Source: Vulcanimicrobiota bacterium (GTDB lineage: Bacteria > Vulcanimicrobiota > JAJTBE01). Taken from it: a DNA stretch of 64,000 nt. Shown here piece after piece: positions 49,394 to 59,305 of this stretch. The stretch covers positions 1-64,000 of the forward strand of contig JAIORV010000131.1 in NCBI GenBank assembly GCA_021107945.1, given 5' to 3'. Every line of letters starts with the position of its first letter. The first letter of the stretch is position 1. The position numbers were made by a program, and so were the translations under genes. The notes beneath the pieces were generated by a model. It worked only from the letters and a program-made list of their open reading frames with translations. It searched no databases and had not been told where the DNA came from.

Positions 49394-50749
49394 CTACTTG
49401 TAAATTTCATCGAGCCAATCAAAAACGAGCTGCGCCATCAGACTGCGATTCTCACTGATGCAGTGAGAGGACGCTCCCTCATTGGCGGGAGTAATTATAA
49501 GTTTCTTGTTGGGGTTGGGCAGTGCATCCATGCATTCTTTCTGCTGCCTTTGTGTTTCCTCATTTTCATATTCGCCCTCTCCGACCAGGTCCAGGAAGGG
49601 GCCGGTAACTTTTGACGGATCGAACTGGAAATCCTTGGTTTTCTCGACCTGATCCTTAACGTCCAGGCGGTCACATCCCCAACGCCATGCAACTGCCGCG
49701 GTTGTGTAAAGCTTGAATGGAGGCCACTTGTCAATTTCTTCCTGAGTGTCCTTGGCAAACGGCATCTCTATGAACATACGGTAATTATCAACCACGGCGC
49801 TGCTGACAACAACTTCCTTGATTCTCTTGTCGTACATTGCCGCCCGTGGCACAAAATAGCCGCCGTTGCTGATGCCAAATACCGCCAGCTTTTCACGGTC
49901 AATCTCCGGACGGCTGTATGCGTAATCCATGACAACCTTCATCGGCACTTCCGTGTCAGCCCTGAAGAAATGTCCTTCCATCGGCAACATGCCCTGTCCC
50001 GGAAGATCAACGGTAAGGAAGTTATATCCCCTCTTGATTGCCTGGGGAGCGATGTAGAAAAAATTGTCCTCGGCAAAGGTTTCTCCTCCGCCGATCATGA
50101 GCAAAGTTTTTCGCTTCTTGCCGCTGTTATCCACTTTCATGAAATAGCCCGGCAGGACGGTGTTTTCAAATGGAATCTCAATATATTCCATGGGGGGATC
50201 GTAGAGTTTTCCTGCCTCTTTGAGACATGAGCGTGTCTTTTTTGCCAACCCCTTGAATTTGGGATTATCGGGAAGCATTGACACCATCGCTGTTCGATAG
50301 TAGTTGGACGCCCTCTGAAAAGATTGTCTTGCGCTTACCTTATGTCCCGCCGCCAGGGATGTCTTTGCCCGGGCTTCTACTCGCTGCGCCATTTTCTCCC
50401 ATTCTTCCTGCCAGCTTTTTGGGTCCCCGTCTTTGATGCAGCTTGCAGTATAGAATGCCTCTCCTAATTCGCATCCACCATTTGAAATGGATCCAAGAAC
50501 CCATTGAAGGGCGAAGTCCATTTCTTCGTCATCAAAATGGAGCTTCACATACGACCTGTGAGCGTCATAAGTTTCTTTCTGCTCCTCTTTCTGGTCTGTT
50601 TTGGCGCCCTCGCTACTCTTGTCTGCCTGGCAGATTTCCTTGCAGTTCATATTTGTCTCCCCCTGGACTATTGATGCACAAATTAATACACACAAGATTG
50701 TGACGATGTAAATGAAGATACCTTTCCTTCTCACGCCTTTAATTTTCAT
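49394..50749 (-). CDS. Secreted alpha/beta hydrolase
   Basis: LLMIGGGETFAEDNFF, AVFGISNGGYFVPRAAMYD; N-terminal signal-like segment. Confidence 0.75.
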   Translation of the reverse strand: MKIKGVRRKGIFIYIVTILCVLICASIVQGETNMNCKEICQADKSSEGAKTDQKEEQKETYDAHRSYVKLHFDDEEMDFALQWVLGSISNGGCELGEAFYTASCIKDGDPKSWQEEWEKMAQRVEARAKTSLAAGHKVSARQSFQRASNYYRTAMVSMLPDNPKFKGLAKKTRSCLKEAGKLYDPPMEYIEIPFENTVLPGYFMKVDNSGKKRKTLLMIGGGETFAEDNFFYIAPQAIKRGYNFLTVDLPGQGMLPMEGHFFRADTEVPMKVVMDYAYSRPEIDREKLAVFGISNGGYFVPRAAMYDKRIKEVVVSSAVVDNYRMFIEMPFAKDTQEEIDKWPPFKLYTTAAVAWRWGCDRLDVKDQVEKTKDFQFDPSKVTGPFLDLVGEGEYENEETQRQQKECMDALPNPNKKLIITPANEGASSHCISENRSLMAQLVFDWLDEIYK

Positions 50750-51022
50750 TTTTGCTCCCTTCCTGTTTACATTTTTTTTACAATTGATTATATAGAATGT
50801 TAAATTTTAGGGATTATTGAAATAATCCCTTTTGTCATTTACCATGAAATCTATATCATTAAGTTTATCATTAATATAGTGAGGAATTATGCGGGAAAAC
50901 AAATTCTGGTTTCACCTGGCAAAAAAACTTGTCTTTTATAATAAATCACACGCTGTTCCCGATTTCTCCATGAGAAAAAATTATGAATTCAAATTATAAC
51001 AGGAGTTACGCATTTTGTCATT

Positions 51023-51120
51023 GCGAGGAGCACAGCGGTCCCGAGCAAGGCGAAGAAACTAATTTCAATGCTCTTTGTCTATTGAGGAGATTTCTTCGAT
51101 AGCGCTCGCAATGACAATGT
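51023..51120. repeat. Dispersed palindromic repeat
   Basis: TCATTGCGAGGAGC...GCTCGCAATGACA; same family as the insert at 21165 inside the methyltransferase. Confidence 0.75.
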
Positions 51121-51329
51121 TTGCACGATTATTTGCGTATGTCCTGCTATAAATAAACCTGAAAAGAAATCGATAGGAAAGTCTCGTCAATGAGTGGAAT
51201 ATAATAGAGATGAAGAGAATGGATGATATCGGTAACCCATCTTGGCTCCCCCGAGTCTAAGTTCGGGGGCAGGTAGATGAGTTTTTGAAAAGAAATAAAT
51301 AATTCTAATATCAAGGAGGTGCCAGGTAA

Positions 51330-51575
51330 ATGACAATTGATATCATGCGTAGATTCTTTATGTGGTGTTTAGTGATTAATGCGGGACTTCTTATATGGTG
51401 GTTCTTATTTTTTATTTTTGCAGGCGATTGGATGCATAGGATGCATGGGAAATGGTTCAAACTATCAAAAGAACAATTTAACACAATTCACTACACGGGT
51501 ATGGCATTCTACAAGATTTGTATGTTAATTTTTAATCTTGTTCCATACATTGCTTTGTGTATTATTGGCAAATAA
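51330..51575 (+). CDS. Small membrane protein, DUF6868-like
   Basis: 81 aa with two hydrophobic helices and WMHRMHGKWFKLSKEQFNTIHYTGMAFYK. Confidence 0.65.
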   Translation: MTIDIMRRFFMWCLVINAGLLIWWFLFFIFAGDWMHRMHGKWFKLSKEQFNTIHYTGMAFYKICMLIFNLVPYIALCIIGK

Positions 51576-51746
51576 AACAAATTAAGGAAGACACCTTGTT
51601 TTACCACGGCCGGTAAATGCAAAATTACTCACCGGGCAAAGGATAGTATCATTGTTTCCAACAATGATGCTGTTTTAATCGATACTAAGAATTTAGCGAG
51701 TTTGGTAAAAGGAAAGGAAGTTCTCGAAATAGAATAATGAATTTGG

Positions 51747-52391
51747 GTGGTTTTGCGTAAGTTTTATCTCAGAAGATGGAGGGCACAGATGAATTCAGAA
51801 TTGAAAAGTGGTTCTGTGGACAAAAATGATAAACAATCCGACATAGTTATTTTTGGCATAGATCCGGAAAGTGGTTCCAGGGAATATGATAAGCTGACAG
51901 AAAAAGTAAGAGACGGAGAAATAAATAGAGAAGAATTCAAAGATCTTATGAAAACTATCACGGAGACTGAAAGGTTGAAAACTAAGGAAAAGGAAGGGGA
52001 CCTTACACAAAAAGAATTGGCACAACTGAAATTTTATGAGACTCAATACAAATTGAAATTTGGCGATCCAGATCATCAATACTACCTGGAAGGTGATTAT
52101 CACCCGGAAGTAACAGCAGACAATGAGTTTTTTAAAAAACAGATTGAGCAATTCGATAAGATTTTTAATAGCATCAAGGGCGGAGGGTTGACCAGAAAGG
52201 AAGCCGCCAGACTTATAGAACAGCAAAAGGATATCGCCAGAACTATGGGCTCGTTTAAAGAAAATAATGATGCTTTGAGTAGAAAACATAAAGGTGTGAT
52301 ACTTGAGAAACTGGGTGATGCTGAAAAAGATATTTTCATATTAGATAAGAATTCCGAAAGAGTAGATATCCTCAAGCTCTCCAAGACGTAG
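51747..52391 (+). CDS. Hypothetical charged protein
   Basis: Intact ORF, probable start at Met 51789 (MNSELKSGS). Confidence 0.55.
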   Translation: MVLRKFYLRRWRAQMNSELKSGSVDKNDKQSDIVIFGIDPESGSREYDKLTEKVRDGEINREEFKDLMKTITETERLKTKEKEGDLTQKELAQLKFYETQYKLKFGDPDHQYYLEGDYHPEVTADNEFFKKQIEQFDKIFNSIKGGGLTRKEAARLIEQQKDIARTMGSFKENNDALSRKHKGVILEKLGDAEKDIFILDKNSERVDILKLSKT

Positions 52392-52460
52392 CGCGGGTTT
52401 TCAAACCCGCAAAAATTAATACCCCAAACGTAGCGCGGGTTTTTAAACCCGCAAAAATAA
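52386..52460. repeat. Two tandem hairpin repeats
   Basis: ACGTAGCGCGGGTTTTCAAACCCGCAAAAAT twice, immediately after the 52391 stop. Confidence 0.8.
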
Positions 52461-52569
52461 AAGCCCCCCGCAACATATTGTATTTCTATTTCGGGTATGT
52501 GATCAACAAAAATTGTAAACCTGTTGCCAAATCCCATCCCAGGGCGCGGGCAAGGTGAAATAAAATGGG

Positions 52570-52625
52570 CAGGGTAGGGAACCGGAGACAGTGCAATGCC
52601 ACTACGCCGGCTCTCTACTCTACCC
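52570..52625 (+). repeat. Dispersed repeat (copy 2 of 4)
   Basis: GGAACCGGAGACAGTGCAATGCCACTACGCCGGCTCTCTACTCTACCC. Confidence 0.7.
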
Positions 52626-52717
52626 GATAAATTTGACAAACGATAAAGTGTCATTATCCCATTATAATTTCTGCCAAAATCGACCATAATGGGATTCTAT
52701 GGGAGTTATTATTGATT

Positions 52718-54439
52718 TTATTTCATAAGTCGGGATTTTTCATATTTGGTGGGTCCATTGATATACCCGGATTTCTCCAGCCACACCTTGGGATACCCCA
52801 CTTCTGTGCCGACCGTCGGAATATTGATGTAGCCATCGCTGTATTTTCCAAACAGGAAGAATGCCAGATCCCACCATTGTGCGACCACTTTGTCAGCATT
52901 CTCTATGCAGTATTCTGTGAGGTATTTCTTCGCCTCGTCGGGGTTCTTCCTGTAGATTTCAAGGGCTTTTTTATCAATCTTAGGCTGATTGGCAAATTCC
53001 TGGCTTTCGATTTCATTCTGTTTTGCCTTGATGTCTTTTATCATGTAGGAATACTTGAGATCAGCCAGGTTGGCGACGAAATTGAAAGCCCACCATGAAA
53101 AGTTTTTGTCGAATTTTTTCGTGCTTCCATAAGAATAGGACCGGGGTAATTTTGTTACACCCACATAAAAGGGAACAAAGCACGTTTCATAGGGCTTGTC
53201 CATGCCAAACCAGCATACGCCGCCGATAGGATCGGGAAGCCACGAGCGACCCTGGTTGACATAAACGAAACCGCAATAAAATACGGAGATAGGTCTTTCC
53301 CAGGCTCCGAACATTTTTCTGCCGGGGGAATTGACATCATTCTGGTTGCCGTCATATTTCCCAAGATAGCGGTTGGGGCTTCCAAAAGGTCCCGCGGTAA
53401 CGCCTTTTGTCATATCAAATTGGGTTCCCTCATAGTGATCCCGGTGCAGTGCCATCACGTCTCTCACTGACAGTTTCTTGTCAGGTTTTATAGAAAAGGG
53501 ATAGTCCCTTGTGAATCCGTTCTTGACCCAGGGGCTGAATTTTGCCGAAGGTTTGGCCCTGCGGAATATGCTCCAGACTCTCCTGAGGGAATAATAAGGA
53601 TGATTATATTCACCGTAACTCACCGTTTTAAGCCAGTCCAGCTTGCCGTCTTTCGGGTTATACCATCCATGTTTTTTGGTTACTTTGAAAAGGTTAGCGG
53701 AGTAAAGGATGTTTGGATCTTTGGGATCAATATCCCGAATACGGAATTCATTTGCCGCGGCAAATAGTTGATCGTCGGGAACCCTTTTAGCTACCCACAA
53801 TCCTTCCTTACCGTCAGGAGAAGCACACATCTCGATAATCCAGCCTTCCTTCGGGTCGGCTACAATCAGGGTTTCTCCTGTTCCGTAGTATCCATGCTTT
53901 TCGATAAGCTTTCCCATTAATAATATGGCGTCTTTTGACTTTTGACACCGTTCCAGGGCAACCCTGGACAGCTCGGCGCTATAGAAAATAAGTTTTCCGG
54001 GCTTGGGTTTCGGCTCATATTTCGCCCCGTCTGTGCATTCGCCAATCATAAGCTGCTTTTCATTCATTATTCCATAACTGCCGTCGAAGTATGCATAAGT
54101 ATGCGGCACCTGGTCGATGTAACCGATGGGCTTTGTGGGAGTGACACCCGGTGTGTCGTATGCGGGCCCCCTGCTTTTTCCCACATAGCGCACTATGCCC
54201 CCTCCGAAACAGGCAGGATCATAATAGACAGGCCTTTTGGAGCCTTTCGGGTGATCTGCCGCCGGTACCCGAATTATCCTTTGATCTTGCATCTCATTAT
54301 CATCGGAATGGGATACGATTACAGATCCGTCTGTAGTAGCGTCCTTGCCCACGAAAATCGTTGTGCAGGACTGTGATACTCCCTGCATTTGCATGGCCAG
54401 AACAAAAATCAGCATGATAACAACATAGCTTTTTTTCAT
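52718..54439 (-). CDS. C69-family dipeptidase (Ntn-hydrolase type), secreted
   Basis: SCTTIFVGKDATTDGSVIVSHSDDNE after a signal peptide; EMCASPDGKEGLWVAKRVPDDQLFAAANEFRI. Confidence 0.85.
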   Translation of the reverse strand: MKKSYVVIMLIFVLAMQMQGVSQSCTTIFVGKDATTDGSVIVSHSDDNEMQDQRIIRVPAADHPKGSKRPVYYDPACFGGGIVRYVGKSRGPAYDTPGVTPTKPIGYIDQVPHTYAYFDGSYGIMNEKQLMIGECTDGAKYEPKPKPGKLIFYSAELSRVALERCQKSKDAILLMGKLIEKHGYYGTGETLIVADPKEGWIIEMCASPDGKEGLWVAKRVPDDQLFAAANEFRIRDIDPKDPNILYSANLFKVTKKHGWYNPKDGKLDWLKTVSYGEYNHPYYSLRRVWSIFRRAKPSAKFSPWVKNGFTRDYPFSIKPDKKLSVRDVMALHRDHYEGTQFDMTKGVTAGPFGSPNRYLGKYDGNQNDVNSPGRKMFGAWERPISVFYCGFVYVNQGRSWLPDPIGGVCWFGMDKPYETCFVPFYVGVTKLPRSYSYGSTKKFDKNFSWWAFNFVANLADLKYSYMIKDIKAKQNEIESQEFANQPKIDKKALEIYRKNPDEAKKYLTEYCIENADKVVAQWWDLAFFLFGKYSDGYINIPTVGTEVGYPKVWLEKSGYINGPTKYEKSRLMK

Positions 54440-54939
54440 AAATACCTCCGATTAAATATTATTTTACGTATCTGCCAAGTCTGTCAATGATGATATTTCA
54501 TTGATTATATAAATTTCGATGGTCATTATTGTCTTCCTTTGATCTTTTCCGTTATTAATGGGAAATTGCCGGGAATATAATCTTTCACAACCAGGGGATT
54601 TTTTAGATGTTTAATAACTAGGGACAGACACCTATTATTATTTCTTGCCCGGCTCCGGGTTTCAAGAAATTAATGACAACGCCCAATACTAAAAAACCAA
54701 AAATCCCGACACAATTGCTTTTTTAATTTAATAGCCTGTACACGACCTTATAGTATTTCTCAAGATAAATGTCCGAATTGGTCATTGGGGGGCAATCGCC
54801 TTCTGGTTCTAAGAAAAGGATTTCGGATAAAATTTATCAGATTAACTATAAATCTTCTATGAGAATAATCCTCGGTTTACCCCATTAGAATAACCCCCGG
54901 TTTCAACCGGGGGAAAGAAAGGGATCCCACCCCATTTAC

Positions 54940-55105
54940 TTCTTCAGCCACTTCAGTGGCTTCCCTGTGAGGAATGCAGGAATTGCGAAAGTCCCTGGAA
55001 GAAGATGATTTGAAAGCTTTATTCGGGGAAACCGAATGAACGTACGGTTTGACGAGGGGGAACTGGAGATAGAGCAATGCCACTACGCCAGCTCTCTATT
55101 CTAAG
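54940..55105 (+). repeat. Dispersed repeat (copy 3 of 4), group II intron 3'-end-like
   Basis: ATTCGGGGAAACCGAATGAACGTACGGTTTGACGAGGGGGAACTGGAGATAGAGCAATGCCACTACGCCAGCTCTCTATTCT. Confidence 0.5.
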
Positions 55106-55269
55106 TTATTTTTCGATCAAATAAATTCGAGGGAATAGGGAATAATGTGAAAAACCAACAAGAAACCAGCGGGATAATCCTGCGAATGAGTTGAATATAA
55201 TAAGAAAAGAAACCGGAAAACATCAGGGGAATGTCCCCTTCTATTAGAAAATATCATGGGAGGTAACAT

Positions 55270-56796
55270 ATGCTTTTGTATAAAATTCTGGACAAAACAG
55301 TTGAGAAAACCCCCGACAAGATGGCATTGATATGCCGGGGGTCCAGTTGCACATACGAACAGTTGTTCGATAAGATGAATCAGTGGGCAAAAACCCTGCT
55401 TTCTCTTGGTGTCAGAAAGGGAGACCGGGTGGCATTGCTTATGAAAAACCGGGTGGAACTGGTGCAGATGTATTTTGCCTGTTTTCGCATCGGCGCAATT
55501 GCAGTACCGTTAAACACCCGTTACAAAACATCGGAAGCGGTGTTTGCCGTGAAACATAGCGGATGCAAAATCATAATTGCGAGTTCGGAATTATACTCGG
55601 TAGTTGCGGATATGAATAACGCCATTTCCTCTCTTGAAGGTATCTATATAATAGATGAAAATTCTGAGTATCAATCTATATCCTGGAATAAAGCAACATC
55701 TGATTCTGACGATCATGTAAGTTTTCCGGAAGTTAATATGTCTGATCCTGCCATGATTATGTACACATCGGGGAGCACAGCAAGACCCAAGGGAGCTATC
55801 CTCTCCAATTTTTCACTGTATAATCTAATCCTGATCAAGACAAAATCGCAGGAGCTTAATCATAATGAAATTGGCCTTGCAGCTACTCAAATCTCCCATA
55901 TTGCGGGTTTTGCCGGGCTCATGCTTCCCACCCTGTTCAATGGCGGAACTTTTGTAATGGTGAAAGAGTTTGAAGCAGGAGAGTATATTAGACATTTGAA
56001 AGAATTCAAACCAACACTAATTGTTTTGCTTCCCACCGAGCTTCTTGAGATATTGGAGCATCCTGACGCAAAAGATGCGGATTTCTCCCATGTTCGCTAC
56101 ATGCTTGTCGCCGGTGACAAGGTGCCCCACCATACATACGAGCTTTTCCGAAATCTGGCAGGATTTGATCTCCTGGAGGGCTGTGGAATGACTGAGTGTG
56201 AGGGATACTGCCTTCAGCCAAAGCATGAGAAGAAAAAACCGGGATCCATCGGGAAACCGATTCCGGGAGTAAAAATGAGACTTGTTGATAAAAATGGCAA
56301 TGATGTTCCGGACGGTAAAACGGGCGAAATCCTTTTGAAGTCAAAGTCGCTGATAACAGGTTACTGGGACAATCCGGAAGAAAACAAAAAAGCTTTTGTG
56401 GATGGCTGGTTCCGTACAGGCGACCTGGCTTATAAGGATCAGGATGGATATTATCATTTTGTGAGCAGAATCAAGGAGGTAATCATCAGGGGAGGCTCCA
56501 ATATCGCTCCCGGCGAGGTGGAAGATGTACTGGACGATCACCCGGGAGTCCAATCCAGCGGAGTGGTGGGATTCCCTGATGAGCACTATGGCAGTATCGT
56601 CGGAGCATTTATTGTGCCGGAACCTGGAATGCCAGTACCAACAATTGATCAACTATCAGCTTTTGCATCAAAAAGACTGTCTCAATACAAAGTGCCGGAG
56701 AAGTGGATAATGGTAAAGGAACTTCCGAGAAATGCCGTGGGAAAGATTGACCGAAGGAAACTCCACCATCGGGCAAAAGAACTAATCGCCACATAA
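55270..56796 (+). CDS. AMP-binding acyl-CoA synthetase/ligase
   Basis: MIMYTSGSTARPKGAILSNFS, GCGMTECEGYCL, GWFRTGDLAYKDQDGYYHFVSRIKEVIIRGGSNI, RNAVGKIDRRKL. Confidence 0.93.
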   Translation: MLLYKILDKTVEKTPDKMALICRGSSCTYEQLFDKMNQWAKTLLSLGVRKGDRVALLMKNRVELVQMYFACFRIGAIAVPLNTRYKTSEAVFAVKHSGCKIIIASSELYSVVADMNNAISSLEGIYIIDENSEYQSISWNKATSDSDDHVSFPEVNMSDPAMIMYTSGSTARPKGAILSNFSLYNLILIKTKSQELNHNEIGLAATQISHIAGFAGLMLPTLFNGGTFVMVKEFEAGEYIRHLKEFKPTLIVLLPTELLEILEHPDAKDADFSHVRYMLVAGDKVPHHTYELFRNLAGFDLLEGCGMTECEGYCLQPKHEKKKPGSIGKPIPGVKMRLVDKNGNDVPDGKTGEILLKSKSLITGYWDNPEENKKAFVDGWFRTGDLAYKDQDGYYHFVSRIKEVIIRGGSNIAPGEVEDVLDDHPGVQSSGVVGFPDEHYGSIVGAFIVPEPGMPVPTIDQLSAFASKRLSQYKVPEKWIMVKELPRNAVGKIDRRKLHHRAKELIAT

Positions 56797-56966
56797 TCCT
56801 TATCATTATTGGCAAAATTGGCATAAATGGAAAATTGATTTGCCATTTGTACCTCGCCTGGATTATTACATAATCAAGTATAGATTGCATGAATTAAACC
56901 ACATTATAAACAATATCTGGAATAAGTTATTCTCTTATTATCCCAAGGGAACTCTATTGGCAAAAG

Positions 56967-57545
56967 GTGATGTCTGTGGTCCGGAATATTTGGCATAAGA
57001 TAAAAGAATTTTTAGTCTTCATTTCAACAAAACCTGAAAATGTAGTTTCTCTTGATGATTGCCTTGGTACATTTAAAAACGGTTCAGTACAGATTTTTGT
57101 GTCCAGTGGTAAAACTATTTACATTATGGGAACCCGGCAGGGAATAGTTAAATTTTTCAGTTCACTTTCTCGAATGTTTCAGGGATTATCCTTGATGTTC
57201 GGGGATCATACTCACCTTGAAACATGGTTTGATGAAAAAGGGGATTCTTTACTTGCAAAAGGCTCTCTGCCGGTTGCATTATGCCTTTCAGACGTTCTTA
57301 CCGATCCGGAATCCGAGAGGAAGGAAGTAAAAACCGGCAGGGTGGCTTTCCGGTATTACGGTGAGAACTACGGCATTGAAATAATCGGTACAAGGGAAGG
57401 GCTTAAAGACTTCTCTTTAATTATAATCGAAAAAATGAGCAAAAAGATTATCCCTGATCATATCCATGTAAATGAAATAGAGATTGATGGAACGTCTATC
57501 ATTACAAATGATTCTCCTGACATAATTATAAAGATTGTGGAATGA
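56967..57545 (+). CDS. Imm32-like protein, paralog 1
   Basis: GTFKNGSVQIFVSSGKTIYIMGTRQGIVKFFSSLSRMF...GDHTHLETWF; second module IEIIGTREGLKDFSLIIIEKMSK...IHVNEIEIDGTSIITNDSPDIIIKIVE. Confidence 0.6.
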   Translation: MMSVVRNIWHKIKEFLVFISTKPENVVSLDDCLGTFKNGSVQIFVSSGKTIYIMGTRQGIVKFFSSLSRMFQGLSLMFGDHTHLETWFDEKGDSLLAKGSLPVALCLSDVLTDPESERKEVKTGRVAFRYYGENYGIEIIGTREGLKDFSLIIIEKMSKKIIPDHIHVNEIEIDGTSIITNDSPDIIIKIVE

Positions 57546-58613
57546 TTGCGAGTGCTTGCGATGTTACTGTCTTTGTTGCGTAAAATGTCAAAATGTTGGC
57601 ATCATCAACATACGAAGGTCCGGAAATATATGTTGCATAAAATGAGAAATATATTGAATAGATTTTTTGAATATATAGCATCTTCTTCCTTATTATCTTT
57701 CAATGAAATCAATTGGGATTCCATGTTTTACAATTTGAAATATCCCAAAAACCCCTATATTAAGTATGTTCTGAAATTCCTCAATGAGAGAAGCAGCAGC
57801 ATTATTGCTAAATGGAAATCAGGTAAGGCAATTTATGAATTTCCCGCCCAGGAGGTCCTGAAAGGTCTGAACGAAATCATAAAAGATAAGAAATTCTATA
57901 ATGAGACTGTTTTCAGCGATTTAAAGATTATTCCCGAAGGAAAGAAATTGATTGAGAAAGGAATATACAATTTAAGAAGACACGAGATTATCAGAATCAA
58001 TAGAAACCTTTTGGAAAGCATTTTTCCGGAGAGTATTGCCGGGTCGGAATCAATGAAACCAATTTGGACTGCCCGAATGTTTTCCCCGCCAAAAAGTCCC
58101 TTTTCTTTTGACATTTATGGAGATATTGAAGAAGGGGCAATAGAAATCAGCAAAATTGATGATGAAACAATTATGATATCGGGTACATGCAAAGGTTTAA
58201 TGGATTTTTGCGAAATTATTCTCAATGAATTGAAAAGGATGAATGTCAGGTATAATGATGAATTTTTTATGGATGGTGAGATAATTTTTAGGGAGGAATA
58301 CGGCCCCTTTTATTTACTCACAAAGAACTCGATTCCGGCAATTGTCATTCTATGCGGGAAAGAAGATGACAAGACTATAATATATAGAAATGGAATCGGA
58401 TATGAACTTGTGCAGATTCAATTTGATATGGAACCTTCCATAATTATTTATGGAGGAAAAAAAGGGATAAACAGGTTTTTCAACGCCCTTTCCAGGCTTT
58501 TGTCTTCCAATAAACTGAAGGGAAAAATGCTTTTAAATGGTATTATGATAGAGGACATTCCTCTTCTAACCGATGAGTCTATTGATATAATAATAAAGGT
58601 GATTGACGGTTGA
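57546..58613 (+). CDS. Imm32-like protein, paralog 2 (longer N-terminus)
   Basis: IMISGTCKGLMDFCEIILNELKRM...SIIIYGGKKGINRFFNALSRLLSS...IPLLTDESIDIIIKVIDG. Confidence 0.6.
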   Translation: MRVLAMLLSLLRKMSKCWHHQHTKVRKYMLHKMRNILNRFFEYIASSSLLSFNEINWDSMFYNLKYPKNPYIKYVLKFLNERSSSIIAKWKSGKAIYEFPAQEVLKGLNEIIKDKKFYNETVFSDLKIIPEGKKLIEKGIYNLRRHEIIRINRNLLESIFPESIAGSESMKPIWTARMFSPPKSPFSFDIYGDIEEGAIEISKIDDETIMISGTCKGLMDFCEIILNELKRMNVRYNDEFFMDGEIIFREEYGPFYLLTKNSIPAIVILCGKEDDKTIIYRNGIGYELVQIQFDMEPSIIIYGGKKGINRFFNALSRLLSSNKLKGKMLLNGIMIEDIPLLTDESIDIIIKVIDG

Positions 58614-58621
58614 CTGAATGA

Positions 58622-59287
58622 TTGCGAGTGCTTGTAATGTTCCTGTCTTTGTTGCGTAAAATGTTGAAATATTGGAAATCAATAATCAGAGCTTCGGAAG
58701 ATAGCTATAATCGACGTCTCGATAAAGAATTGGCGGCTCTCAAGGAAGAACTGGAGGGGAGTAAACCGCGTTATGGTCCATTCTATCCTGAAGATCAGTA
58801 TGGAACATTTGAAGACGGAGCGGTAGAGATTTCATACTCTAATTCAGACGAAGGCTGTATTTACATTACCGGAAGCAGAAAAGGACTCCTGGAATTTTTT
58901 GGCGAATTATTAGAAAGATCGGGACAGTTGGGCAGTTTGTTTTGCGACGAAGTCAGCCTGCAAGACATGTTTAATAAAAGAGACATTCTATCGCTTACTA
59001 TAAATTCAATCCCGGGAGAAATATGGCTGTATGACTCATTTGTTCTGGAATCACTGGAATCAGAGGAAGTAAATAACGGAAAAGTAGTTTTTGACTATAC
59101 AGAGGGCTTTGGAGTCGGAATTTGTGGCATAAAGGAAGGACTGAGGAATTTCGCTTCAATCTTAATCGAAAAAGTTAGTAAACAGCTTGATTCCAATAAC
59201 ATCTGTATAAATGAAATTGAGCTAAAAGGAGTGCCGCTACTGACTGATAACTCTATCAGGGTCTATATTAAAATAATTGCGGAATAA
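58622..59287 (+). CDS. Imm32-like protein, paralog 3
   Basis: GTFEDGAVEISYSNSDEGCIYITGSRKGLLEFFGELLERS...GVGICGIKEGLRNFASILIEKVSK...VPLLTDNSIRVYIKIIAE; 5' end nearly identical to paralog 2. Confidence 0.6.
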   Translation: MRVLVMFLSLLRKMLKYWKSIIRASEDSYNRRLDKELAALKEELEGSKPRYGPFYPEDQYGTFEDGAVEISYSNSDEGCIYITGSRKGLLEFFGELLERSGQLGSLFCDEVSLQDMFNKRDILSLTINSIPGEIWLYDSFVLESLESEEVNNGKVVFDYTEGFGVGICGIKEGLRNFASILIEKVSKQLDSNNICINEIELKGVPLLTDNSIRVYIKIIAE

Positions 59288-59305
59288 ATAACTAGGGACA
59301 GACAC

